NCBI GenBank assembly: GCA_958296445.1
Contig: OY282565.1
Span: 3,335,570-3,399,569 of the forward strand
Reading direction: 5' to 3'
DNA: 64,000 nucleotides
DNA from: an uncultured Dehalococcoidia bacterium
Lineage (GTDB): Bacteria > Chloroflexota > Dehalococcoidia > Lucifugimonadales > UBA3495
A program made the translations under genes and the position numbers. Positions within the stretch are counted from its first letter, which is position 1; every line of letters begins with the position of its first letter. Shown here in pieces: positions 24,011-31,102 of the stretch. Under the pieces are notes generated by a model, which saw only the letters and a list, made by a program, of their open reading frames with translations, ran no database searches and had not been told where the DNA came from.

Positions 24011-24317
24011 CAGCTACAACGAGTTGGGAGAAAACGTAACCCACCTAGCGACAGCCAGCCGAAAGAAAGACACCAGCGTAGTTTCAGTCCGGCTATCGGG
24101 CGACGACATCACCCGGCTGGAGAACATCGCCCGCAATAACGGGAAAACCGTATCCCAAGTAATCCGCGACGCCATAGCCTCCTACCGCACGCAACGCCCA
24201 ACGATGGTGGTAGGGCTGTGGAACGGCTCAACAGTGACCGTAGGGCAGCCGGATGAAGTCAGCAGCAGCGCCCGTTGCGAAGTCACCTATCCGCCATCCC
24301 GCCCGAATCCGGCGTAA
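24003..24317 (+). CDS. Ribbon-helix-helix (CopG-like) DNA-binding protein
   Basis: The 104-residue protein has a central RHH motif: a strand VVSVRLSGDDITRLENIARN (about residues 24-43) followed by helix NGKTVSQVIRDAIASYR (about 43-59). RHH proteins bind DNA as dimers and are often antitoxins or small repressors. The C-terminal 45 residues are unassigned and could contact a partner. No recognised toxin gene follows; the next gene is rel. The ATG has an AAGGACTAGACA context with weak ribosome site AAGGA. Confidence 0.78.
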   Translation: MNDSYNELGENVTHLATASRKKDTSVVSVRLSGDDITRLENIARNNGKTVSQVIRDAIASYRTQRPTMVVGLWNGSTVTVGQPDEVSSSARCEVTYPPSRPNPA

Positions 24318-24374
24318 GCCCGTCTCCACTGCCGCAACGAAAACGCCCCCCGGAATCTCCCCCCAACAATAGCA

Positions 24375-24397
24375 TTTTCCCCCCAAAGGGGGTAAAA
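24375..24397. terminator. Hairpin resembling an intrinsic terminator
   Basis: TTTTCCCCC-CAAA-GGGGGTAAAA forms a stem of about nine pairs flanked by T and A tracts, so it could end transcripts on either strand. It lies between the RHH gene and rel. The T tract after the stem is weak on the plus strand (read as TAAAATC). Confidence 0.45.
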
Positions 24398-24461
24398 TCA
24401 CGCTCATTCCCCCGCCGGGGAACGCCTCCCTCTCCCAATCCCTCTCACGAGGTAACGCCCG

Positions 24462-26720
24462 TTGAATGCGCCAAGCGGGAGTATCGGACTTGGGGTAGCC
24501 GTTGCCGAAGGATTAGACCGGCTCCTAGAAAAAGTCTCGGCCTACCTGCCCGAGGAGGCCGCCGGGCTAATCAAGGACGCCTACCACTTCGCCGACCGCA
24601 GCCACGACGGGCAGTGGCGCAAATCCGGCGAACCATACATCGCCCACCCCCTCGAAATCGCCCTCTACCTCTCCGAACTCCGCCTAGACGGTGAGACCAT
24701 CGCCGCCTCGCTGCTTCACGACGTAGTAGAGGACTGCGATGTGCCGCTGAGTGAGCTTTCCCGCCGCTTCGGCCCCGAAATCGCCAAGCTGGTGGACGGC
24801 GTCACCAAGCTCACCCGGCTGGACAGCCGCATCCACGACCCCCTGAACACCCTCGCCGACAGCCCCGACGACGACATTGACGACCCCGGCAGCCTCTACG
24901 CCGAAAGCCTGCGCAAAATGCTCGTGTCTATGGCCGAGGACATCCGCGTCGTCCTTATCAAGCTGGCCGACCGGATGCACAATATGCGTACCCTAGACGC
25001 CCTGCCCCCGGAAAAACGCCGCCGCATCGCCCAAGAAACCCTAGACATCTACTCCCCCCTCGCCCACCGCCTAGGCATCTGGGAAATCAAGTGGCAGTTA
25101 GAGGATATGGCCTTCCGCCACTTGGATATGGACAAATACCGGGAAATTTCCCGCATCCTGTCCGCCCGCCGCGTCGAGCGCGAAGCCTACGTCGCCCAAG
25201 TGTCGGAACTGCTGCGCCTGCAACTGGAAACCGCCGGGGTAAAGGCCGACGTCTCCGGCCGCCCCAAAAACATCTATAGCACCTACCGCAAAATTCAGAA
25301 ATACGAAACCCAAGGCAAGGAACTGCGCGAAATCTATGACCTGTTCGCCCTCCGCGTACTGGTAGAGCAGGACGCCGACTGCTACCGCGCCCTCGGCGCC
25401 GTCCACCAGCTATGGCGCCCCATCCCCGGCCAGTTCGACGACTACGTCGCCAACCCCAAGGAAAACCTGTACCAAGCCCTGCACACCACCGTCATCTGCG
25501 AGGGCGGCACCCCCCTCGAAGTCCAGATAAAAACCCACGATATGCACCGCATCGCCGAATACGGCGTCGCCGCCCATTGGCGCTACAAGGAAGGCAGCCC
25601 CCTCAAGGGCGCCGACGTGCGCTTCGAGGAAAAAATGGCCTGGCTGCGCCAGCTCCTAGAGTGGCAGCGCGACGTCACCGGCACCGCCGAATTTATCGAG
25701 TCGGTAAAGCAGGACATTTTCCACGACCAAGTTTTCGTCTACACCCCCAAGGGCCGCATCGTCGAGCTTACCGCCGGCTCCACCCCGGTTGATTTCGCCT
25801 ACAAAATTCACACCGAGCTGGGCCACCGCTGCGTCGGGGCCAAAGTCAACGGCAAGCTGGTGTCGCTGGACACAACCCTGCAAAACGGCGACACCGTAGA
25901 AATTATGAACACCAAGTCCGACCGCGGCCCCAGCCTCGACTGGCTCAACCCCAACCGCGGCTACGTCCGCTCCGCCACCGCCCGCCAGAGCATCCGCCAG
26001 TGGTTCCGCCGCCAGGAACGCGGCGCCAACATCCAGCGCGGACGGGAAATGCTGCGCCGCGAGCTGCGCCGCCTCAACCAGAAGTTCGAGGACAGCGAAG
26101 TCGTCGCCCTGTTCAAGTACGACACCATCGAAGACCTCCTCGCCAACCTCGGCTCCGGCGGCGTAACCGAAAACCAGTTGGCCCAGCGCCTGGCCCATGC
26201 CCGCCAAGAACCGGAACACCCCCTAGCCCAGAAACGCACCGACCTGCCCCTGTCCAGCCCCACCTCCGGCATCACCGTCTTGGGCGTCGGCGACCTGCTA
26301 ACCCGTATGGGCCGCTGCTGCAACCCCATCCCCGGCGACGGAATCACCGGCTTCGTCACCCGCTCCCGCGGCGTAACCGTTCACAAGCGCAACTGCCCCA
26401 GCGTCGAACACGAAGACGAAAAAGAGCGCTTCGTCCCCGTGGAATGGGGCAAAGCCAAGCAGCTATACCCGGTGCGCGTCACTATGCGGGCCTACGACCG
26501 CGTCGGCCTGCTCCGCGACCTAACTCAGAACGTCTCCGAAGAGGGCGTAAACATATCCGCAGTAGTAACCACCCAGCTATCCGACGGCACCGTGAATATG
26601 ACCTTCAACGTCCACACCACCGGCCTAGAACAGTTGGGCAAGCTGTTTTCCAAGCTGGAAGGCGTCCGCAGTTGCATATCGGTGCACCGCGAGCGCTCCG
26701 GCGGCGCCGCATCCCGCTAA
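24462..26720 (+). CDS. rel: Bifunctional (p)ppGpp synthetase/hydrolase Rel/SpoT
   Basis: It makes and breaks the alarmone (p)ppGpp under starvation. The N-terminal HD hydrolase domain carries HDVVEDCD (His86, Asp87) and downstream LADRMHNMRTL near residues 166-176. The synthetase domain carries the YSTYRKIQ region near 269 and the NPKENLYQALHTT segment near 330. A TGS domain follows (VFVYTPKGRIVELTAG, about 425-440), then a zinc-finger-like GRCCNPIPGD near 615, and a C-terminal ACT domain (about 675-745). At 752 residues it is full length. The start is a TTG at 24462 with GAGG nine nt before; no in-frame ATG fits better. Both catalytic halves look intact. Confidence 0.95.
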   Translation: MNAPSGSIGLGVAVAEGLDRLLEKVSAYLPEEAAGLIKDAYHFADRSHDGQWRKSGEPYIAHPLEIALYLSELRLDGETIAASLLHDVVEDCDVPLSELSRRFGPEIAKLVDGVTKLTRLDSRIHDPLNTLADSPDDDIDDPGSLYAESLRKMLVSMAEDIRVVLIKLADRMHNMRTLDALPPEKRRRIAQETLDIYSPLAHRLGIWEIKWQLEDMAFRHLDMDKYREISRILSARRVEREAYVAQVSELLRLQLETAGVKADVSGRPKNIYSTYRKIQKYETQGKELREIYDLFALRVLVEQDADCYRALGAVHQLWRPIPGQFDDYVANPKENLYQALHTTVICEGGTPLEVQIKTHDMHRIAEYGVAAHWRYKEGSPLKGADVRFEEKMAWLRQLLEWQRDVTGTAEFIESVKQDIFHDQVFVYTPKGRIVELTAGSTPVDFAYKIHTELGHRCVGAKVNGKLVSLDTTLQNGDTVEIMNTKSDRGPSLDWLNPNRGYVRSATARQSIRQWFRRQERGANIQRGREMLRRELRRLNQKFEDSEVVALFKYDTIEDLLANLGSGGVTENQLAQRLAHARQEPEHPLAQKRTDLPLSSPTSGITVLGVGDLLTRMGRCCNPIPGDGITGFVTRSRGVTVHKRNCPSVEHEDEKERFVPVEWGKAKQLYPVRVTMRAYDRVGLLRDLTQNVSEEGVNISAVVTTQLSDGTVNMTFNVHTTGLEQLGKLFSKLEGVRSCISVHRERSGGAASR

Positions 26721-26741
26721 CCCCCTGCGCCAACCCCGCAT

Positions 26742-26800
26742 CGCCGAGCGCAGAGCTATAAACAAAACTCTGCGCTCTCTGTATAATCTAAGCGCCCCCT
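26742..26800. repeat. Family E repeat with an embedded -10-like box
   Basis: GCGCAGAG...CTCTGCGCTCTCTG is the family E layout. Within it TATAAT at 26782-26787 is a perfect -10 box 55 nt before the RidA gene, though no clear -35 is seen. The repeat may therefore provide the promoter for that gene. Confidence 0.5.
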
Positions 26801-26841
26801 GCGCCAATCCAACCATCATAACCACCATCAAGGAGAGCATA

Positions 26842-27258
26842 ATGCCGGAACGCCAGCCCGTGATTCCCCCCGGAGTATCCCCCAACCCCAACCTGTCCCC
26901 CGGCGTGCGCGTCGGCGACCTGCTGTTTGTGTCGGGCCAAATAGGCGTAGACCCCGACGGCAACATAGCCGAGGGCTGCGAAGCCCAGTCGCGCCAAGTA
27001 ATGGCGAACATCCGCGCCGTCGTCGAAGCCGCCGGCGGCCAAATGGAAGACGTAGCCAAGATAACCTGCTTCCTCACCAATATGGACGACTACGCCGCTT
27101 ACGGCCAAGTGCGCCGCGAAACCTGGCCCGTCAACCCCCCCGCCAGCTCCACCGTCGGCATCTCCACCCTCGTCACCCCCAACCTGCTGGGCGTATCCGC
27201 CCACACCCTCCCTCCCCTAGTGGTGGAAGTAGAAGCCATCGTCCGACTCCCGGACTAA
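26842..27258 (+). CDS. RidA (YjgF/YER057c/UK114) family protein
   Basis: RidA proteins hydrolyse reactive imines and enamines formed by PLP enzymes, or act in other deaminations. The 138-residue length and trimer-type fold are normal: VRVGDLLFVSGQIGVDPDG (about residues 24-42), QVMANIRAVVEAAGGQMEDV (about 54-73) and a C-terminal VVEVEAIVRLPD. The arginine typically needed for imine hydrolysis is not clearly present in the VTPNLLGVSAHTLPPLVVEVEA region, so this may be a non-archetypal subgroup. An AAGGAGAG ribosome site precedes the ATG. A second RidA gene follows at 27383. Confidence 0.88.
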   Translation: MPERQPVIPPGVSPNPNLSPGVRVGDLLFVSGQIGVDPDGNIAEGCEAQSRQVMANIRAVVEAAGGQMEDVAKITCFLTNMDDYAAYGQVRRETWPVNPPASSTVGISTLVTPNLLGVSAHTLPPLVVEVEAIVRLPD

Positions 27259-27262
27259 CCTT

Positions 27263-27352
27263 TAATCAACCCCGGAACGCACAGAGAACACAGAGAAAAA
27301 TAATAAACAAAACTCTGTGTACTCTGTGACCTCTGCGGTTAATAAATCGTCG
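27263..27352. repeat. Dispersed inverted repeat, family E
   Basis: AACGCACAGAGAACACAGAG on the left and CTCTGTGTACTCTGTGACCT with CTGCGGTTAATAA on the right. It sits between the two RidA genes. Confidence 0.75.
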
Positions 27353-27382
27353 CGGTTAATAAATCGCCAAGGAGAACGCCTA

Positions 27383-27847
27383 ATGTCCGCTGAAGAAAAA
27401 CTGCAAGAAATGGGGCTGTCGCTGAGCCAGCCCACGCCGCCGGTAGCCAACTTCGTCCCTGCCGTCCGCACCGGCAACCTGCTCTACGTCGCCGGCCACA
27501 TCCCCCGCCTGCCCGACGGCTCCATCCTGAACCCCGGCAAAGTAGGCCGCGAAGTCACCGAAGAGCAAGGCTACGAATCGGCCCGCCAGGCAATGCTCAA
27601 CTGCCTAGCCGCCATCAAAGAAGCCACCGGCAGCCTAGACACCGTGACCCGCGTAGTCAAACTGCTGGTAATGGTAAACGCCGACCCCGAATACGACCGC
27701 CACTTCGCCGTAGGCAACGGCGCCTCCGACCTCCTAGTAAACCTATACGGCGACCGCGGCCGCCACGCCCGCTCCGCCGTAGGCATGGCCGGCCTACCCC
27801 TACGCGCCCCCGTAGAGGTAGAAATGATCGTAGAGCTGGCGGAGTAA
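27383..27847 (+). CDS. RidA family protein, larger subgroup
   Basis: This 154-residue protein belongs to the longer RidA group (TdcF/YabJ-like with N-terminal extension): EEKLQEMGLSLSQPTPPVAN (about residues 4-23), VRTGNLLYVAGHIPRLPDG (about 28-46), LNCLAAIKEATGSLDTVTRV (about 73-92) and ARSAVGMAGLPLRAPVEVEM (about 130-149). The arginine in the LRAPVEVEM region matches the position of the substrate arginine in active RidA proteins. The ATG at 27383 has AAGGAGAACG before it; the longer frame from 27317 reads through the repeat. It and the gene at 26842 are separate paralogues, not a recent duplication. Confidence 0.88.
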   Translation: MSAEEKLQEMGLSLSQPTPPVANFVPAVRTGNLLYVAGHIPRLPDGSILNPGKVGREVTEEQGYESARQAMLNCLAAIKEATGSLDTVTRVVKLLVMVNADPEYDRHFAVGNGASDLLVNLYGDRGRHARSAVGMAGLPLRAPVEVEMIVELAE

Positions 27848-27970
27848 CCCCCCACCACCATCCCCGCCAGCAACCAGTTATCCCGTGGCCGCCCCGCCAT
27901 CCCCGCGGCCACATCGCCACCCCTGCAACCCATCGTCATTCCCGCGGCCGCCCATCATCGCCGCGCCCCC

Positions 27971-27998
27971 CGTCATTCCCGCGAAAGCGGGAACCCAG
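27971..27998. repeat. Palindromic repeat, family A
   Basis: CGTCATTCCCGCGAAAGCGG followed by GAACCCAG. The gap 27848-28090 holds this and related GTCATTCCCGCGGCC words, and nothing coding. Confidence 0.85.
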
Positions 27999-28090
27999 AG
28001 AAAATCTGCTGACAGTTGCCCGTAGCGTAACAAGCCGCCCCCGCGCTATCCTGAATACCGACAAAAACGCCATCCGCTTCAGGGGCAACG

Positions 28091-28429
28091 ATGGGATTGA
28101 GCATCGGCCTGATAAACCTCGAATACCGCCACGATCCCCCGCAACCCATCCCGGATTTCTTTCGCGACCTATCGTCAGACCCAAACATCAGCGACTACGC
28201 CGATTTCGATGACGACGAAAGTGCAGACGGCGGCAACGGAGCAGGCTACTGGTGCGGCACAATGGACGACGTCGGCATATTGTTAGTTCAACGATACGAA
28301 TTGACGGAACGCGCCGAAAATTGGTGCAGCGAAAAGAACATCCCAAACGCAGCGAGGGAACAGTTGTTGACTTGGCTCGCCAACCTCCCGTGGAAAGACG
28401 GCCTTATAAGGCTGCACCTAGTGTTCTAG
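28091..28429 (+). CDS. Hypothetical protein upstream of the restriction-modification pair
   Basis: I do not recognise the family. The 112-residue product is acidic in the middle (DYADFDDDESADGG, about residues 36-49) and ends in a helix-strand unit (REQLLTWLANLPWKDGLIRL). It has no membrane segment and no signal peptide. It lies 20 nt before the DNA methyltransferase in the same direction, so it may be co-transcribed. A role linked to the restriction-modification system, such as control, is only a guess; it has no helix-turn-helix that I can see. Alternatively it is an unrelated small protein. Confidence 0.6.
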   Translation: MGLSIGLINLEYRHDPPQPIPDFFRDLSSDPNISDYADFDDDESADGGNGAGYWCGTMDDVGILLVQRYELTERAENWCSEKNIPNAAREQLLTWLANLPWKDGLIRLHLVF

Positions 28430-28449
28430 GAACCCATTGAGAGTATCAA

Positions 28450-29271
28450 ATGACACAAGCAAGACTTCTGCTAGGCGACTGCCGGGAACAACTGGAATCG
28501 GTAAAATCCGATTCGGTTGACCTGATAGTCACCTCGCCGCCCTACGCCAACCAGCGGGCCGCCACCTACGGCGGCATCAAACCCGACGATTACGCCGCCT
28601 GGTTCCTGCCCATCGCCGACGAACTCCAGCGCGTTCTCAAACCCACTGGCACATTCATCCTCAACATCAAGGAACCGGCGGTAAACGGCGAGCGGCATAC
28701 CTGCGTCCTAGAAATAATCCTAGAAATGCGAAAGCGCGGCTGGCTGTGGACCGAGGAATTTGTCTGGCACAAGAAAAACTGCTACCCCGGCAAATGGCCC
28801 AACCGCTTCCGCGACGCTTGGGAGCGGCTGCTACAATTCAACAAGCAACGCAAGTTCAAGATGAACCAGCAATCCGTGATGGTGCCGGTAGGCGACTGGT
28901 ACGAAAACCGGATGCGCAACCTGAGCGAAACCGACCGCGTGCGTGACGAGTCCAAAGTAGGCAGCGGCTTCGGCAAGAAAGTCGAAAACTGGCTGGGCCG
29001 CGAAATGGTCTACCCCACCAACGTACTGCACGGCGCCACCGAATGCGGCAACCGCCAGCACAGCGCAGTATTCCCCTACTGGCTGCCGGAGTGGTTTATC
29101 GAACTCTTTACCGACCCCGGCGACGTAGTGCTGGACCCATTCGCCGGCTCCGGCACCGCCATATTCGCGGCCCTAGCAATGGGCCGCAACGCCATCGGCG
29201 TCGAGCTATACGAACCCTACTTCAAGAAGCTACAATCGGCACTGGAGCAGCGGACGCAGTTAGCGATATGA
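28450..29271 (+). CDS. Type II DNA methyltransferase (N4-cytosine/N6-adenine, TSPPY class)
   Basis: The catalytic motif TSPPY is at residues 28-32, and the SAM-binding motif DPFAGSGT at residues 229-236, so the order is catalytic before SAM binding (beta class). TSPPY usually means N4-cytosine methylation, but N6-adenine enzymes with related motifs exist. The target-recognition part is the middle 100 residues, including WHKKNCYPGKWPNRFRDAWE. At 273 residues it is a normal size. It overlaps the restriction enzyme gene by ATGA at 29268-29271, a standard coupled arrangement. Its role is to protect host DNA from the partner nuclease. It has no recognisable phage context. Confidence 0.93.
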   Translation: MTQARLLLGDCREQLESVKSDSVDLIVTSPPYANQRAATYGGIKPDDYAAWFLPIADELQRVLKPTGTFILNIKEPAVNGERHTCVLEIILEMRKRGWLWTEEFVWHKKNCYPGKWPNRFRDAWERLLQFNKQRKFKMNQQSVMVPVGDWYENRMRNLSETDRVRDESKVGSGFGKKVENWLGREMVYPTNVLHGATECGNRQHSAVFPYWLPEWFIELFTDPGDVVLDPFAGSGTAIFAALAMGRNAIGVELYEPYFKKLQSALEQRTQLAI

Positions 29272-30020
29272 ACCCGATTAGCGACGAACAAATAACGGCC
29301 TACGTCGAGGCCAACATCGGGGCGTTCCACGACAAGCGGCTGGAATCGCTCAACAAGTTAAGGCTTCACTCCCTGTTGCGCCGCAAAAACCCGTACCTGT
29401 TCAAGAGCAAAAACATAACCGTAGCCGCCGACTTAATCCGCTCCCTACTGGACGCCCACCTGAGTTCGCAGGAAGAAACCCTGTTCGGTGATTTCCTCGA
29501 AGGGCTGGCAATTTACGTCGCCGAAACCGTACATAGCGGCTGGAAGTCGTCCGCCACAGGAATAGACCTAGAGTTTGCCAAAGACAACTCCCGCTACATC
29601 GTTTCCATAAAATCCGGCCCCAACTGGGGCAACAGCTCGCAGGTTGCCAGACTAAAAGAAAATTTCGCCACCGCCGCCCGGGTAATCCGGCAAGGAAACC
29701 GCACCGCCAGCGTCATCGCCGTCAACGGCTGCTGCTACGGACGCGACTCCAACCCGGACAAGGGCGGCTATTTCAAGTATTGCGGCCAAGAATTCTGGGA
29801 GCTAATCTCCGGCGCCCCCGAGTTTTACACCCGAATAATCGAACCCCTAGGCCACAACGCCAAACAGCGCAACCGGACATTCGCCGACAACTACGGGGCC
29901 GTAGTAAACCGCCTGTCCCAAGAATTTTCCGCCCAATTCTGCCAACCCAACGGCTCCATAAACTGGCCCAAGCTAGTAGCGTTCACCTCCGCCAAAGGCA
30001 CGGTTCCAAAGCTGAATTAA
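29268..30020 (+). CDS. Type II restriction endonuclease, PmeII-like family
   Basis: The 250-residue product begins ITAYVEANIGAFHDKRLESL and continues with LLDAHLSSQEETLFGDFLEG, which I recognise as the PmeII-family pattern of type II restriction enzymes. A likely PD-(D/E)xK core is seen in GIDLEFAKDNSRYIVSIKSG (about residues 98-117), where Asp/Glu and Lys residues are suitably spaced. The ATG at 29268 overlaps the methyltransferase stop; the longer frame from 29043 lies wholly inside that gene and is not used. It should cut the DNA sequence that the partner enzyme methylates; the target site cannot be read from sequence. The gene appears intact. Confidence 0.8.
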   Translation: MNPISDEQITAYVEANIGAFHDKRLESLNKLRLHSLLRRKNPYLFKSKNITVAADLIRSLLDAHLSSQEETLFGDFLEGLAIYVAETVHSGWKSSATGIDLEFAKDNSRYIVSIKSGPNWGNSSQVARLKENFATAARVIRQGNRTASVIAVNGCCYGRDSNPDKGGYFKYCGQEFWELISGAPEFYTRIIEPLGHNAKQRNRTFADNYGAVVNRLSQEFSAQFCQPNGSINWPKLVAFTSAKGTVPKLN

Positions 30021-30032
30021 CCGTTGCGCCAG

Positions 30033-30329
30033 TCACCTTCGTCGGTCGGCGCCGCGCCGCCCCTTGTATACATCGCCCCGGTTGTTGGCGTCATAAAAGT
30101 GGATTTCTTCATTGTCATCATCAACGTCGTACTTGACTCGATAAGCTCCCTCATCCCATCGGTAACTACAAAACCAGGGAGCTTTGAGGTGGTCAATGTG
30201 TACGCCCAAACGGGGACTCAGCAGAATTTGACCTACAATGCCATCCCACTTGTCCCCTAGGTCAGGGTGCATTCTCAAGAACTTTCTGACGGCGCGATGG
30301 AGCCTTATTTGATAGACAGGCATGGACAA
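30033..30329 (-). CDS. RelE/ParE-superfamily toxin-like protein
   Basis: A 98-residue protein with the RelE/ParE look: YQIRLHRAVRKFLRMHPDLG (about residues 6-25) as the helical hairpin, HLKAPWFCSYRWDEGAYRVK (about 47-66) and the strand VDDDNEEIHFYDANNRGDVY (about 69-88). RelE-type members cleave mRNA on the ribosome. Its start is 10 nt past the end of the helical gene at 30339, which is transcribed first on the minus strand, so the pair looks like antitoxin then toxin. It is convergent with the restriction enzyme gene, 12 nt apart. The catalytic residues are not certain. Confidence 0.75.
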   Translation of the reverse strand: MSMPVYQIRLHRAVRKFLRMHPDLGDKWDGIVGQILLSPRLGVHIDHLKAPWFCSYRWDEGAYRVKYDVDDDNEEIHFYDANNRGDVYKGRRGADRRR

Positions 30330-30338
30330 ATGGCCTTG

Positions 30339-30626
30339 TCAGGACTTTTTGCCACGCCGGGCGGCAATCCTAGATACGTTCCTGCCCGCAGCTACCGTTT
30401 CTTCCGCCGTCGCAATCCAACTGTTGATGAGCCGCACATACTCCAATCGGTCAACGTTGCCTTTGGCGTGTTCAATGCCGCCATTGACAATTTCCGTCGC
30501 CAGCTCGCGCAGTGTGGCAACCCGTAGCGCAGACAAAAGCTCTTCCACGTCTTCGGGCGGCGGGAGTTTGTCGAGTTGCCCGGCCAATTCCCTATCAATG
30601 CCTTGTTTGTGTTTAGCAAGAGCCAA
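30339..30626 (-). CDS. Antitoxin-like helical protein, partner of the RelE-like toxin
   Basis: From a TTG at 30626, preceded by AGGGGGAAAGG, the product has 95 residues, nearly all helical (LAGQLDKLPPPEDVEELLSA, LRELATEIVNGGIEHAKGN, LINSWIATAEETVAAG). I do not recognise the family. Its place right before a RelE-like gene on the same strand, 10 nt apart, supports an antitoxin role. The open frame extends to 30686 but that would overlap the upstream cupin gene and adds a glycine-rich tail. Real start and fold remain uncertain. Confidence 0.6.
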   Translation of the reverse strand: MALAKHKQGIDRELAGQLDKLPPPEDVEELLSALRVATLRELATEIVNGGIEHAKGNVDRLEYVRLINSWIATAEETVAAGRNVSRIAARRGKKS

Positions 30627-30637
30627 AGCCTTTCCCC

Positions 30638-31000
30638 CTAATCCTCCACCAGCGTCCGCGTCACATCCACCGTCGCATACGACCACGCAATCCGAAACGC
30701 CCCCTCCCCCGTGTTTATCAGCCGGTGATGCGTCCCCGGCGTAATAAACGCCGCATCACCAACCCCCACGCGATGCTCCGCCCCGTTAATCATCAAAACC
30801 CCCGCGCCCTCTATCACGATTACCGACTCCTCGGCATTGTGGTAGTGCGTAGTGTTGGAGCAGCCCGCATCGAAACTGGTAATGCCGCTGGAAATCTCCG
30901 TAGCCCCCACCTCTTTGGTAATATAGCCGGACACAGTCACCCCCGGCGCCCGCTGCAAATACTGAACTTCCTCGCCCCGAATCACTCTCGGCTCCGGCAT
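30638..31000 (-). CDS. Single-domain cupin protein
   Basis: A 120-residue small beta-barrel protein of the cupin superfamily. Motif 1 is seen as GCSNTTHYHNAEESVIVIEG (about residues 47-66), with the His-x-His metal ligands and the glutamates, and motif 2 as GDAAFITPGTHHRLINTG (about 82-99). It may be a metal-binding dioxygenase or isomerase, or a sensor of small molecules; that cannot be decided. The ATG at 31000 has a textbook AGGAGG, so the longer frame from 31063 is rejected. It is upstream of the toxin pair on the same strand, 12 nt from the 30626 start. Confidence 0.85.
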   Translation of the reverse strand: MPEPRVIRGEEVQYLQRAPGVTVSGYITKEVGATEISSGITSFDAGCSNTTHYHNAEESVIVIEGAGVLMINGAEHRVGVGDAAFITPGTHHRLINTGEGAFRIAWSYATVDVTRTLVED

Positions 31001-31020
31001 AACATCCCTCCTCGCCGTTT

Positions 31021-31096
31021 TGTTATTAACTACTAGAGAACACAAAGAAAACCCAAAAATCAAATCTCTGCGTCCTCTGCGCCCTCGGCGTTTAAT
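31021..31096. repeat. Dispersed inverted repeat, family E
   Basis: TTAACTACTAGAGAACACAA on the left and CTCTGCGTCCTCTGCGCCCT with CGGCGTTTAATCC on the right. It separates the cupin gene from the HpaB-like gene. Confidence 0.7.
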
Positions 31097-31102
31097 CCCC
31101 GG

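Noticed and set aside
29043..29267. N-terminal extension of the restriction enzyme starting at 29043.
   Set aside because: It lies fully within the methyltransferase gene in another frame, is arginine-rich, and the ATG at 29268 has the normal ATGA overlap.
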